Shown here piece by piece: positions 44,965 through 53,561 of a stretch of DNA of 64,000 nucleotides (position 1 is its first letter; every line of letters begins with the position of its first letter). The stretch spans positions 2,232,001-2,296,000 of the forward strand of contig NZ_AP019632.1 of NCBI RefSeq assembly GCF_007035645.1, written 5' to 3'. A program made the translations under genes and the position numbers. The stretch comes from Enterobacter asburiae. GTDB lineage: Bacteria; Pseudomonadota; Gammaproteobacteria; Enterobacterales; Enterobacteriaceae. Below the pieces are notes generated by a model. It saw nothing but the letters and a program-made list of their open reading frames with translations, was not told the origin of the DNA and did not search any database.

Positions 44965-45471
44965 ATGAATCACGTAGAACACTACCATGACTGGCTACGC
45001 GATGCCCATGCGATGGAAAAGCAAGCCGAATCTATGCTGGAATCCATGGCCAGCCGTATCGATAATTATCCTGATGTTCGCGCCCGAATTGAGCAGCATA
45101 TTAATGAGACAAAACGGCAAATTACATTGCTGGAAGAAATCCTCGACCGTAATGATATTTCTCGTTCGGTTTTAAAAGATTCGATGAGCAAAATGGCGGC
45201 GCTCGGCCAGTCCATCGGCGGCATGTTCCCGTCTGATGAGATCGTGAAGGGTTCGATCAGCGGCTATGTTTTCGAACAGTTTGAAATAGCCTGTTATACC
45301 TCCCTGCTCGCGGCGGCGAAGAAAGCAGGCGACACGGCCTCGGTACCTGCCATCGAGACGATTCTGGCGGAAGAACGAGAAATGGCCGACTGGCTGATTC
45401 GCCATATTCCGCAGACCACGGAACAGTTCCTGCTGCGTTCAGACGCATCGGGCGTCGAAGCAAAAAAATAA
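44965..45471 (+). CDS. yciE: Ferritin-like DUF892 protein YciE
   Basis: 168-residue ferritin-like protein matching E. coli YciE along its length (EHYHDWLRDAHAMEKQAESMLESMASRIDNYP, SMSKMAALGQSIGGMFPSDEIVKGSISGYVFEQFEIACYTSLLAAAKKAGD). Carboxylate and His residues typical of a diiron-like site are kept. Two tandem ATGs at 44962 and 44965; the second gives E. coli length and better spacing from GAGGA. katN begins 15 bases later. Confidence 0.93.
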   Translation: MNHVEHYHDWLRDAHAMEKQAESMLESMASRIDNYPDVRARIEQHINETKRQITLLEEILDRNDISRSVLKDSMSKMAALGQSIGGMFPSDEIVKGSISGYVFEQFEIACYTSLLAAAKKAGDTASVPAIETILAEEREMADWLIRHIPQTTEQFLLRSDASGVEAKK

Positions 45472-45486
45472 TCAGGGAGAATCGCC

Positions 45487-46359
45487 ATGTTCCGACACGT
45501 CAAACAGCTGCAATACACGGTTCGCGTTGCCGAACCGAACCCAGGCCTCGCCAACCTTTTACTGGAACAGTTCGGTGGGCCTCAGGGCGAACTGGCTGCC
45601 GCCTGCCGGTACTTTACGCAAGGATTGAGCGATGACGATCCGGGCCGTAAAGATATGCTGATGGATATCGCGACCGAGGAGCTAAGCCACCTCGAAATCA
45701 TCGGTACCCTAGTCGGCATGCTGAATAAAGGTGCCAAAGGCGCGCTGGCGGAAGGGGTGGAAAACGAGGCCGAGCTGTATCGCTCCATGACCGAAAACGG
45801 CAATGACAGCCACATCACCTCCCTGCTCTACGGTGGCGGCACCCCGCTCACTAACTCGGCGGGCGTGCCCTGGACGGCGGCCTACGTCGACACCATCGGC
45901 GAACCGACGGCGGACCTGCGCTCAAACGTGGCAGCAGAGGCCAGAGCGAAAATCATCTATGAACGGCTGATCAACGTGACCGACGATCCCGGCGTAAAGG
46001 ATGCGCTGGCGTTTCTGATGACGCGCGAGGCGGCGCACCAGCTCTCCTTTGAGAAGGCGCTGCAGTCCATCCGTAATAATTTCCCACCGGGAAAATTGCC
46101 GCCAATCGAGGAATTCACCAACAAGTACTACAATATGTCTGAAGGTGGAGAGGTTCGCGGAAGCTGGAACAGCGATAAACATTTCGATTACGTTGAGTCC
46201 CCCCAGCCTGCGGTTGACGGCGGCGATGGCAGCGCAAGCGTCACGCTCACGACCGAACAGGCAACCCTGCTCAAGGCGATGTCTGCCCGCACGAAGTCCG
46301 ATCCACATTCTGACCCGCTGACCGGTGCCGAGCTGGGTGCCGGTAAGACTAAACCGTAA
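45487..46359 (+). CDS. katN: Manganese catalase KatN
   Basis: Non-haem dimanganese catalase of 290 residues, closely resembling Salmonella KatN. Ligand motifs: GPQGELAAACRYF (Glu), DIATEELSHLEIIGTLVGML (Glu-x-x-His), AEARAKIIYERL (Glu) and TREAAHQLSFEKAL (Glu-x-x-His). The C-terminal ~50 residues are flexible and polar. In Salmonella, katN is the last gene of yciGFE-katN and depends on RpoS; the same order here supports that regulation. Removes hydrogen peroxide without haem. Confidence 0.95.
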   Translation: MFRHVKQLQYTVRVAEPNPGLANLLLEQFGGPQGELAAACRYFTQGLSDDDPGRKDMLMDIATEELSHLEIIGTLVGMLNKGAKGALAEGVENEAELYRSMTENGNDSHITSLLYGGGTPLTNSAGVPWTAAYVDTIGEPTADLRSNVAAEARAKIIYERLINVTDDPGVKDALAFLMTREAAHQLSFEKALQSIRNNFPPGKLPPIEEFTNKYYNMSEGGEVRGSWNSDKHFDYVESPQPAVDGGDGSASVTLTTEQATLLKAMSARTKSDPHSDPLTGAELGAGKTKP

Positions 46360-46365
46360 TCGGTT

Positions 46366-46394
46366 TTGCCGGGCAGCCATAAACTGCCCGGCAA
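46366..46394 (+). terminator. Stem-loop between katN and cioA
   Basis: TTGCCGGGCAG / CTGCCCGGCAA, 11-bp stem, 7-base loop, starting 7 bases after the katN stop. The downstream T content is low, so it may only attenuate read-through into cioAB or act as a REP-like element. Confidence 0.6.
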
Positions 46395-46427
46395 TTCTCG
46401 TGCCCCATCGTTTCAGAGGTACGGACC

Positions 46428-47831
46428 ATGTTCGAACTCGACGCGTTCCATCTGGCCAGAATTCAGTTCGCTTTTACCGTCTCGTTTCATATCCTTTTTC
46501 CTGCGATCACCATCGGCCTCGCCAGCTATCTGGTGGTGCTGGAGGGCATGTGGCTGCGTACAAAAAACGACGTCTGGCGATCGTTGTACCATTTCTGGCT
46601 CAAGATATTTGCCGTTAACTTCGGGATGGGTGTCGTTTCCGGCCTGGTCATGGCGTACCAGTTTGGCACCAACTGGAGCGGGTTCTCACAGTTCGCGGGC
46701 AGTATTACCGGCCCTCTTCTGACCTATGAAGTCTTAACCGCCTTCTTCCTTGAAGCCGGTTTCCTTGGCGTCATGATGTTCGGCTGGAATAAGGTCGGCC
46801 CGGGCCTGCACTTCTTTTCAACCTGCATGGTGGCGCTCGGCACGCTGATGTCGACCTTCTGGATCCTCGCGTCCAACAGCTGGATGCATACGCCGCAGGG
46901 CTTCACTATCGAGAACGGACAGGTTATTCCGCAGGACTGGCTGGCGATCGTCTTTAATCCCTCCTTCCCTTACCGCCTGATTCATATGGCTATCGCCGCG
47001 TTTCTGAGCAGCGCGCTGTTTGTCGGCGCGTCGGGCGCATGGCACCTGCTGCGCGGTAACGATACCCCCGCCGTCCGCACCATGTTTTCCATGGCGATGT
47101 GGATGGCGCTGCTGGTCGCTCCCATCCAGGCGGTCGTGGGCGATATGCACGGCCTGAACACGCTAGAGCATCAGCCGGCCAAAATTGCCGCCATTGAGGG
47201 ACACTGGGAAAATCCGCCGGGCGAGGCCACCCCGCTGCTGCTGTTTGGCCTGCCGGATATGGAGGAGGAGCGCACCAAATACGGTCTGGAGATCCCCGCG
47301 CTTGGCAGCCTTATCCTGACCCACAGTCTGGATAAGCAGGTCCCGGCGCTGAAGGATTTTCCGAAAGAAGATCGCCCTAATTCGACCATCGTCTTCTGGT
47401 CGTTCCGCGTCATGGTGGGGATGGGGCTGCTGATGATTACCCTCGGGCTGATTAGCGTCTGGCTGCGCTATCGTCATCGACTTTTCCACTCTCGCCCGTT
47501 CCACTGGTTTGCCCTCTGCATGGGGCCTGCCGGGCTGCTGGCGCTGCTCGCCGGCTGGGTCACCACCGAGGTGGGCCGTCAGCCGTGGGTGGTCTACGGC
47601 TATCTGCGCACCATCGACGCGGTATCGCTGCACAGCACCCTGCAGATGAGCATCAGCCTGCTGGCGTTCTTCGTCGTCTACTCGTCGGTGTTTGGGGTGG
47701 GCTATGTTTACCTCATCCGGCTGATTAAGAAAGGACCGCAGCCTGTCGATACGCTGACGTCAAACACCTCGGGCACACCCGCCCGTCCGCTGTCTGCCGC
47801 TGAGTCTGTTCCTGAACAGGAGAGAAACTGA
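46428..47831 (+). CDS. cioA: Cyanide-insensitive-type bd quinol oxidase subunit I
   Basis: Inner-membrane subunit of 467 residues holding haems b558, b595 and d. The haem ligand His near residue 21 (VSFHILFPAITIG), the second His in YRLIHMAIAAFL, the Met in FRVMVGMGLLMITLG and the family signature AGWVTTEVGRQPWVVYGYLRT are present. The Q-loop after about residue 240 is short, as in CioA/CyxA rather than E. coli CydA (522 residues). It reduces oxygen to water with quinol. Stop and start codons of cioA and cioB overlap by one base. Confidence 0.92.
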   Translation: MFELDAFHLARIQFAFTVSFHILFPAITIGLASYLVVLEGMWLRTKNDVWRSLYHFWLKIFAVNFGMGVVSGLVMAYQFGTNWSGFSQFAGSITGPLLTYEVLTAFFLEAGFLGVMMFGWNKVGPGLHFFSTCMVALGTLMSTFWILASNSWMHTPQGFTIENGQVIPQDWLAIVFNPSFPYRLIHMAIAAFLSSALFVGASGAWHLLRGNDTPAVRTMFSMAMWMALLVAPIQAVVGDMHGLNTLEHQPAKIAAIEGHWENPPGEATPLLLFGLPDMEEERTKYGLEIPALGSLILTHSLDKQVPALKDFPKEDRPNSTIVFWSFRVMVGMGLLMITLGLISVWLRYRHRLFHSRPFHWFALCMGPAGLLALLAGWVTTEVGRQPWVVYGYLRTIDAVSLHSTLQMSISLLAFFVVYSSVFGVGYVYLIRLIKKGPQPVDTLTSNTSGTPARPLSAAESVPEQERN

Positions 47832-48841
47832 TGGGCGTCGATATCTCAGTTATCTGGTTTGCCATCATCGTCTTTGCCACGCTGATGTACATCATCATGG
47901 ATGGCTTTGATTTGGGCATCGGCCTGCTGTTTAACTTCGTGGGCGATGCGAAGGAGCGCGATGTGATGGTCAACAGCGTGGCGCCGGTCTGGGACGGCAA
48001 CGAGACCTGGCTGGTGCTCGGTGGCGCAGGCCTGTTCGGCGCGTTTCCGCTGGCCTATGCGGTGATTATTGATGCGCTCACCATTCCTCTCACCGCGATG
48101 CTGATCGGCCTCATCTTCCGCGGCGTCGCCTTTGAGTTCCGCTTCAAAGCCACGCCGTCGCACCGCAAATTCTGGGACTACTCCTTTGCCGGCGGCTCTC
48201 TGCTCGCCACCTTCAGCCAGGGCGTGGTGGTGGGCGCCGTGATTAACGGCTTCGACGTTGAGGGGCGGCGTTTCGTCGGCTCCGCGCTTGACTGGCTCAC
48301 CCCCTTTAACCTCTTCTGCGGCATCGGGCTGGTTGTGGCCTACACGCTGCTGGGCACCACCTGGCTCATCATGAAAAGCGAAGGCGCGCTGCAGGCCCGC
48401 ATGCGCGAGCTGACCCGCCACGTGCTGCTGGCGCTGGTCGTGGTGATTGCGGTAGTGAGCATCTGGACGCCGCTCGGCTGGCAGTACGTGGCCGACCGCT
48501 GGTTTACCCTGCCCAACTTCTTCTGGTTCCTGCCGGTGCCTCTGCTGGTTGCGCTTTTCAGCGTGCTGATCTGGCGCCTGACCCGCAACCCGGCCAGCCA
48601 CGCTCGCCCCTTCCTGCTGACGCTGGGGCTTATTTTCCTCGGGTTTAGCGGGCTCGGCATCAGCCTCTGGCCGAACATTATTCCGCCGCGCATCACCCTG
48701 TGGGAAGCCGCGGCCCCGCCTGCCAGCCAGCTGTTTATGCTGGTAGGCACGTTGCTGATTATTCCGGTGATCCTGGTGTACACCGCCTGGAGCTACTACG
48801 TCTTCCGGGGCAAAGTGTCGGATACTGAAGGCTATCACTGA
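47831..48841 (+). CDS. cioB: Cyanide-insensitive-type bd quinol oxidase subunit II
   Basis: Eight- to nine-TM subunit of 336 residues, CydB superfamily. N-terminal VIWFAIIVFATLMYIIMDGFDLGIGLLF, then VWDGNETWLVLGGAGLFGAFPLAYA and GAVINGF are family hallmarks. No small cydX-like ORF is found after it; the TreS-like gene begins 8 bases downstream, indicating one transcript. This supports the Cio subtype. Confidence 0.92.
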   Translation: MGVDISVIWFAIIVFATLMYIIMDGFDLGIGLLFNFVGDAKERDVMVNSVAPVWDGNETWLVLGGAGLFGAFPLAYAVIIDALTIPLTAMLIGLIFRGVAFEFRFKATPSHRKFWDYSFAGGSLLATFSQGVVVGAVINGFDVEGRRFVGSALDWLTPFNLFCGIGLVVAYTLLGTTWLIMKSEGALQARMRELTRHVLLALVVVIAVVSIWTPLGWQYVADRWFTLPNFFWFLPVPLLVALFSVLIWRLTRNPASHARPFLLTLGLIFLGFSGLGISLWPNIIPPRITLWEAAAPPASQLFMLVGTLLIIPVILVYTAWSYYVFRGKVSDTEGYH

Positions 48842-48849
48842 GGAACGCT

Positions 48850-50475
48850 ATGACCGACTGGCATACACGAGCCATTATTTATCAGATTGATACCGCGCTA
48901 TTTTATGATTTGAACGGCGATGGCTGCGGGGACATCGCCGGGATCGCGGCCAAGCTGCGCTATATACGCCGCATGGGGGCGACGGTCATCTGGATCACCC
49001 CGTTTTACCTCACGCCCTTTCTCGATGAAGGCTACGACGTCAGCGACCACCTTCAGGTGGATCCCCGCTTCGGAAAGCTGGCCGATATCATCGCCTTTAT
49101 CGAGCAGGCCCGCGAGCTGGGCATGCAGGTCATTATCGAGCTGCTGATCCAGCACACGTCGGACGCGCATCCCTGGTTCCAGCAGGCCCGCCGCAACCCG
49201 GCGTCACCCTATCGTGATTACTACCTCTGGTCGGATAACGACGAGGACGATACGCCCCCCATGTTTCCCGGCGTGGAAAAGAGCATCTGGAGCTGGGACG
49301 ACGAGGCGGGACAATACTACCGGCACATGTTTTATCGCCACGAGCCGGATCTGAACCTCACCTCGCCCGCGGTGCTTAAAGAGATTGAAAACATCATCCT
49401 CTTCTGGCTCAAGCTGGGCGTGTCGGGATTTCGCCTCGATGCCGCGTCCCACCTCACCACCCAGGCAGGAAATGGTGATGAAAAAAAGGGTCTGTGGATC
49501 CTCGAACATATGCGGCGTCTTATCGAAGAGCGCAATCCGGACGCGATCCTGCTGGGCGAAGTTGACGTAGACGTTGAGGCCTATAAAGACTACTTCGGCA
49601 ATAACGACCGTCTGAATCTGGTGCTCAATTTCTGGCTCAACAAGTATTTCTACGTCAGCCTGGCCCGCAAAAGCGCCCGCCCGCTGCGCAATGCGGTGAA
49701 GAAGATGATCGTCCCGCCTGACTCCTGCTGTTTTGCCAACTGGCTGCGCAATCACGACGAGCTGGATCTGGAAGGCATCAGTCAGAAAGACAAACAGTTT
49801 GTCCTCGATACCTTCGCCCCTGATGAGGAGATGAACGTCTATCAGCGCGGGATCCGCCGCCGCCTGGCGCCGATGCTCAACGGCGATCGGAAGCGGCTGG
49901 CGTTCTGCCACGCGGTGCTGTTTTCCCTGCCGGGTGTCCCGGTGATGCGCTACGGCGACGAGATAGGCATGGGTGACGACCTGGATCTGGAGGAGCGCTA
50001 CGCCGTCCGCACCCCGATGCAGTGGGCAGGATCGCAAGGAGGTGGTTTCTCTGCAGCTGACCCGGAAAAGTTTATCGCGCCGATTATCGACCATGGCCCT
50101 TACCGCTATCAGAAAGTCAACGTCGCCGATTCGCTGCTTCACCACAACTCGCTCCTGCACCGGATCATCGATATTGCCACTACCCGCTCGGAGTTCCCCG
50201 AAATTGCCGTTGCGCCCTTTCGCATTATCACAATCGATGATGACGCGGTGCTGGGGCTTTATTACGAGACCGACGAGCGCAGCATCCTGACCTTCGTCAA
50301 CTTCAGCGACCAGCCGGTGCAGTTCACCGCCAAAGGGATCCGCAACGCCACCTGGACCGCCTGTCTCGAGGACAAGCGCTACGATGACGCGCTGATTTGC
50401 GGTAAAACCGTTCAGCTCAGCCTTGGCGGCTACGGCTATCGCTGGTTCTGGACGCACCGTAGCGCGCTGCGCTGA
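48850..50475 (+). CDS. GH13 alpha-amylase-family enzyme, trehalose synthase (TreS)-like
   Basis: Cytoplasmic (alpha/beta)8 glycoside hydrolase of 541 residues. Catalytic residues by family rule: nucleophile D197 in GFRLDAA, acid/base E237 in ILLGEVD, and D303 in LRNHDEL. The segment GIRRRLAPMLNGDRKRL and YGDEIGMGDDLDLEERYAVRTPMQW is diagnostic of TreS, which interconverts maltose and trehalose. Oddity: region I reads LLIQHTS, with Gln instead of the near-invariant Asn before His. It lies 8 bases after cioB, in an RpoS-type island, so osmolyte or glucan turnover under stress is plausible. Confidence 0.85.
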   Translation: MTDWHTRAIIYQIDTALFYDLNGDGCGDIAGIAAKLRYIRRMGATVIWITPFYLTPFLDEGYDVSDHLQVDPRFGKLADIIAFIEQARELGMQVIIELLIQHTSDAHPWFQQARRNPASPYRDYYLWSDNDEDDTPPMFPGVEKSIWSWDDEAGQYYRHMFYRHEPDLNLTSPAVLKEIENIILFWLKLGVSGFRLDAASHLTTQAGNGDEKKGLWILEHMRRLIEERNPDAILLGEVDVDVEAYKDYFGNNDRLNLVLNFWLNKYFYVSLARKSARPLRNAVKKMIVPPDSCCFANWLRNHDELDLEGISQKDKQFVLDTFAPDEEMNVYQRGIRRRLAPMLNGDRKRLAFCHAVLFSLPGVPVMRYGDEIGMGDDLDLEERYAVRTPMQWAGSQGGGFSAADPEKFIAPIIDHGPYRYQKVNVADSLLHHNSLLHRIIDIATTRSEFPEIAVAPFRIITIDDDAVLGLYYETDERSILTFVNFSDQPVQFTAKGIRNATWTACLEDKRYDDALICGKTVQLSLGGYGYRWFWTHRSALR

Positions 50476-51462
50476 CTACGGTTTCCGGCGAGTTATCAGA
50501 CGCGTCAGCACTATTCCCGCCACCGCGAGGGCGCCAAGGGCCACTTTCCCCGGCATGCCGGAGGTGACGGACGGCGCGCGGGTTTTCGCCTCGTCAGTAA
50601 AGCGGCCATGGATTTTATGCAGATCGTTAACCGGCTGGTCGAGGTAGTCCCGGCGATCCGGCGCGTTGAGATCGTCGGTCATCTGGCCTTCCCAGGCCTT
50701 TTTCACCATCAGCCGGTCAAGAAAACCGGGGAAGAAAAATTGCCCGACGATGGACTGGATGGTGCTGCTGCCAACCCACAGCTCGCGCACCGGCTTTTGC
50801 GCCACCCTGAAGATGGCGCTGGCGGCCACCTCAGGCTCAAAGACCGGCGGCACCGGGCGCATCGCCCAGGCGAACTTATTCCTCGCCCATTCGAACTGCG
50901 GGGTATTGAGCCCCGGCATCTGGACCATCGAAAGCTGAACCCGGCTGTTCTCATGCATCAGCTCGGTACGCACCGCATCGGTGAACCCACGGATCGCCGC
51001 TTTTGCCCCGCAGTAGGCTGACTGCAGCGGAATGGAACGGTAGGCCAGCGCGGAGCCCACCTGGATAATCACCCCCCTGTCGCGCGGAACCATTAGCTCG
51101 AGCGCGGCGCGAGTGCCGTTCACGTAGCCGAGGTACGTCACCTCAGTCACGCGCCGAAACTCGTCCGGCGTGAGGGTACGAAACGGCGCCAGAATGGCCC
51201 CCATCGCGTTGTTCACCCAGACATCAATCGCGCCGAGGCGATACTCAATTTCGTTAGCGGCATCCACCACCGCCTGGCTGTCGGCGACGTCCGCCTGCAC
51301 GGCGTGGGCATTAACGCCAAAGCGCCGTAGCTCCTCCTGGGTAGAGTGCAGGCTGGCCTCATCGCGGGCGATGAGCCCCACGTCGTAACCCGCCTTTGCA
51401 AAGTGCAGCGCCGTGGCTTTTCCCACGCCCGCCGTCCCGCCGGTAATCACTATGACAGCCAT
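50476..51462 (-). CDS. Short-chain dehydrogenase/reductase with C-terminal membrane anchor
   Basis: SDR of 328 residues. NAD(P) motif VITGGTAGVGKATALHFAKAGY, NNAMGAILAPF, catalytic Ser in IIQVGSALAYRS and YCGAK (Tyr-x-x-x-Lys). After the ~245-residue domain there is a linker and a hydrophobic C-terminal segment (GKVALGALAVAGIVLTRLI) followed by RRKP, predicting tail anchoring. Substrate unknown. Its stop codon directly abuts the TreS-like stop on the other strand. Confidence 0.87.
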   Translation of the reverse strand: MAVIVITGGTAGVGKATALHFAKAGYDVGLIARDEASLHSTQEELRRFGVNAHAVQADVADSQAVVDAANEIEYRLGAIDVWVNNAMGAILAPFRTLTPDEFRRVTEVTYLGYVNGTRAALELMVPRDRGVIIQVGSALAYRSIPLQSAYCGAKAAIRGFTDAVRTELMHENSRVQLSMVQMPGLNTPQFEWARNKFAWAMRPVPPVFEPEVAASAIFRVAQKPVRELWVGSSTIQSIVGQFFFPGFLDRLMVKKAWEGQMTDDLNAPDRRDYLDQPVNDLHKIHGRFTDEAKTRAPSVTSGMPGKVALGALAVAGIVLTRLITRRKP

Positions 51463-51479
51463 AGAACCTCCACCTGAGT

Positions 51480-51998
51480 TTATCCGTTATTCCCGTCCGA
51501 CAAGGTTGTCACCAGTTCAGCCAGCGAGTAATGCACCGCTTTTTCGACCACATCCTGACAGTCACCGGAGAAAAGCACGGTGCGGGTCTTCGTCTCGCCG
51601 CGTATGTTCCACGCGAAGCAGACCGTCCCCGCCGCCGTGCCGTCGTCGCCCCCTTCCGGACCCGCGTAGCCGCTGATGGCGATGCTGATATCGGCCTGGG
51701 CGATGTCGCGGATACTGGCGGCCATTTCGGTTACCGTCTGCTCGCTCACGGCCGTAAACCGCTCAAGCGTCTCGGGACGCACGCCGAGGATCCGCGCTTT
51801 AGCTTCATCGCTGAACACGACCAGCCCAACATCATAAAATTCGGCGGTGTTTTCCTCTGCGCAAAGCGCCACCGAGAGTTTTCCGCCCGTGCAGGACTCC
51901 GCGGTGGTTAAGCGAAGCCCGAGATCGGTTAATTTGCTCGCCAGCTTTTTCGTCAGTTCACCCACGGTATTATTGCTGTCGTGAAAAAGATTGCTCAT
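51480..51998 (-). CDS. ydeJ: CinA/PncC-like nicotinamide-nucleotide amidohydrolase YdeJ
   Basis: CinA C-terminal-domain protein of 172 residues, resembling E. coli YdeJ. Seen: LRLTTAESCTGGKLSVALC, which carries the active Ser/Thr region, FYDVGLVVFSDEAKARILGV and AISGYAGPEGGDDGTAAGTVCFAW. Relatives (PncC) hydrolyse NMN to nicotinate mononucleotide; E. coli YdeJ itself has been reported as inactive in this reaction, so function is open. 17 bases downstream of it lies the SDR gene, hence co-transcription is likely. Confidence 0.82.
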   Translation of the reverse strand: MSNLFHDSNNTVGELTKKLASKLTDLGLRLTTAESCTGGKLSVALCAEENTAEFYDVGLVVFSDEAKARILGVRPETLERFTAVSEQTVTEMAASIRDIAQADISIAISGYAGPEGGDDGTAAGTVCFAWNIRGETKTRTVLFSGDCQDVVEKAVHYSLAELVTTLSDGNNG

Positions 51999-52009
51999 CT
52001 TGCCGCCTC

Positions 52010-52456
52010 TTATTTCTCGAAAGGAATGATTGAAATATGCCCATTGCGCTCAAGTATGGCATATTTAATGTCGCTTATTTCCGTAATGCCATTATTTTGG
52101 CGCGCTGACACCAGAATATCATCACAGGACACGTCAACTTTTTTCAGTTTATCGGCTAACGGCACGCCGTTCTCCACCAGAATAACAGGCGTGCCATCCA
52201 GAATATTCTCCACCGGAGAAAAATACTTCTTCATTAGCCCGAAAATAATATCTACTACCACCAGCGTGGTAATGGTAATCATCGCGCCGGTGACGGAAAA
52301 ATCCTGTCCGAGAAGCGCCTGCTGTGTGGCTTCACTAATTATCAGGAGCAGAATGAGATCGAAGCTGGTCATCTGCAGCAGCGCGCGACGCCCGGCCACT
52401 TTAAATACCACCACCAGAAACAGATAAATAGCCAGCGCGCGAAAGACCATATCCAT
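52010..52456 (-). CDS. DUF421 (YetF/YcaP-type) membrane protein
   Basis: 148 residues: about three TM segments in the first 80 residues (IYLFLVVVFKVAGRRALLQMTSFDLILLLIISEATQQALL) followed by a small soluble domain (VILVENGVPLADKLKKVDVSCDDILVSARQNNGITEISDIKYAILERNG) typical of DUF421/YetF. Bacillus members contribute to spore integrity; function here is unknown. GGAGG precedes the ATG. The gaps to its neighbours are 9 and 11 bases, so it is in one operon with them. Confidence 0.87.
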   Translation of the reverse strand: MDMVFRALAIYLFLVVVFKVAGRRALLQMTSFDLILLLIISEATQQALLGQDFSVTGAMITITTLVVVDIIFGLMKKYFSPVENILDGTPVILVENGVPLADKLKKVDVSCDDILVSARQNNGITEISDIKYAILERNGHISIIPFEK

Positions 52457-52465
52457 ATCAGCCTC

Positions 52466-52969
52466 CTACGGATAAATAAATTGCCAGATGTTAATTTCCG
52501 GCTCGCTGTTGACGCGGATGACGGTTTTCCATTTACCGGCTCTGGAAGGTGTCGTGAAGAGTAACACGGAGAAGCTGTCTGTTTTTTTCAGGTTGTTATA
52601 GACAAAATAGAGAGTCTTCCCGCGGCTGAACATAGCGTCCGGCTGCGGCCAGACGCTGCCGGGCTCATACGCATCGCTGCTCTCGCTGGTCATGCTGAGG
52701 ACATACTTCCCCTCGCTCTGCACCGGAAACGCGAGCGCCATCGGGGTCTCTGTCTCCCGTCGTCCAAAGCGTTCATAGTCTATGGTCAATGATTTAGAGG
52801 AATTCGTTTTGACCGTGTCGCTGACCATTCCGCTGGAAAACAGACCGGCAATCGCCGCGACGATAATACCCAGCAGAACAATAAAACCCACCTGACGAAA
52901 CGCGTATTCAAACGTCAGCAAACGGTAACTCTCATCTATCCCGGGTAACTTTTCATTTTCACGCTTCAT
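52466..52969 (-). CDS. Hypothetical single-TM protein
   Basis: Not recognised. About 167 residues: cytoplasmic N-terminus of roughly 25 residues, one TM helix (QVGFIVLLGIIVAAIAGLFSSG), then an exported domain of about 115 residues with no cysteine. First gene of a four-gene minus-strand operon (this gene, DUF421, ydeJ, SDR). The start is uncertain: ATGs at 52969 and 52975 both lack a strong ribosome site. The cytosolic tail plus periplasmic domain is compatible with a partner of the DUF421 protein. Confidence 0.72.
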   Translation of the reverse strand: MKRENEKLPGIDESYRLLTFEYAFRQVGFIVLLGIIVAAIAGLFSSGMVSDTVKTNSSKSLTIDYERFGRRETETPMALAFPVQSEGKYVLSMTSESSDAYEPGSVWPQPDAMFSRGKTLYFVYNNLKKTDSFSVLLFTTPSRAGKWKTVIRVNSEPEINIWQFIYP

Positions 52970-53107
52970 GGTCATCGTCACCGTTTCGCTTATTATCCGA
53001 TAATTTTGATTTCTAACGCGAATGTTTTTAGGACTTATCACATTTGCCACATAAAGGAATAGCAACAATACTTAATAAGTCAAGACACGCAAAATGAAGG
53101 ATATCGG

Positions 53108-53497
53108 ATGAAATTATCACTTATTTCCGCTTTATTGATATTTCTGGCTCCGGCCGCATGGGCAGATAATAACGGGGGTTTACAAAAAGGCGAAGCACCA
53201 CCGCCTCCCCACGCGCTTGATAGCGGATATCGCGGAACCGACGACGCGCGTATTATGACCATCAAGCAGGCAAAAGAATTGCACGATGGTGCGACAATTT
53301 CATTACGCGGTAATCTTATTGACGGTAGCGGCGATAAGTTTGTATTTCAGGATAAAACCGGAAAAATCGACGTTATTATTCCCCAGGCAGTCTTCGACGG
53401 CAGAACGGTAAAACCCGACCAGATGATCAGTATCAACGGTTCGCTTGATAAAAAATCATCTCCTGCCGTCGTCCGTGTAGATCGTTTGCAGAAATAA
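53108..53497 (+). CDS. ydeI: OB-fold periplasmic stress protein YdeI
   Basis: 129-residue exported BOF (bacterial OB-fold) protein, YgiW/YdeI family. Signal peptide about 1-19 (APAAWADN), then [35 protein letters not shown] and [20 protein letters not shown], matching E. coli and Salmonella YdeI, which aid resistance to hydrogen peroxide, polymyxin and antimicrobial peptides. Likely under RcsB/OmpR-type control in Salmonella; no site was assigned here. Confidence 0.92.
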   Translation: MKLSLISALLIFLAPAAWADNNGGLQKGEAPPPPHALDSGYRGTDDARIMTIKQAKELHDGATISLRGNLIDGSGDKFVFQDKTGKIDVIIPQAVFDGRTVKPDQMISINGSLDKKSSPAVVRVDRLQK

Positions 53498-53561
53498 TTC
53501 AGCGAAGCGTTAACGCTGCAGTTATCCATCAAATCTCACCCCTTGGCTTAAGGAGTCAGCT

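Noticed and set aside
46428..48841. Assignment of the oxidase genes as the main cydAB (bd-I)
   Set aside because: Subunit I is about 55 residues shorter than E. coli CydA with a short Q-loop, and no cydX follows; the Cio subtype fits better.
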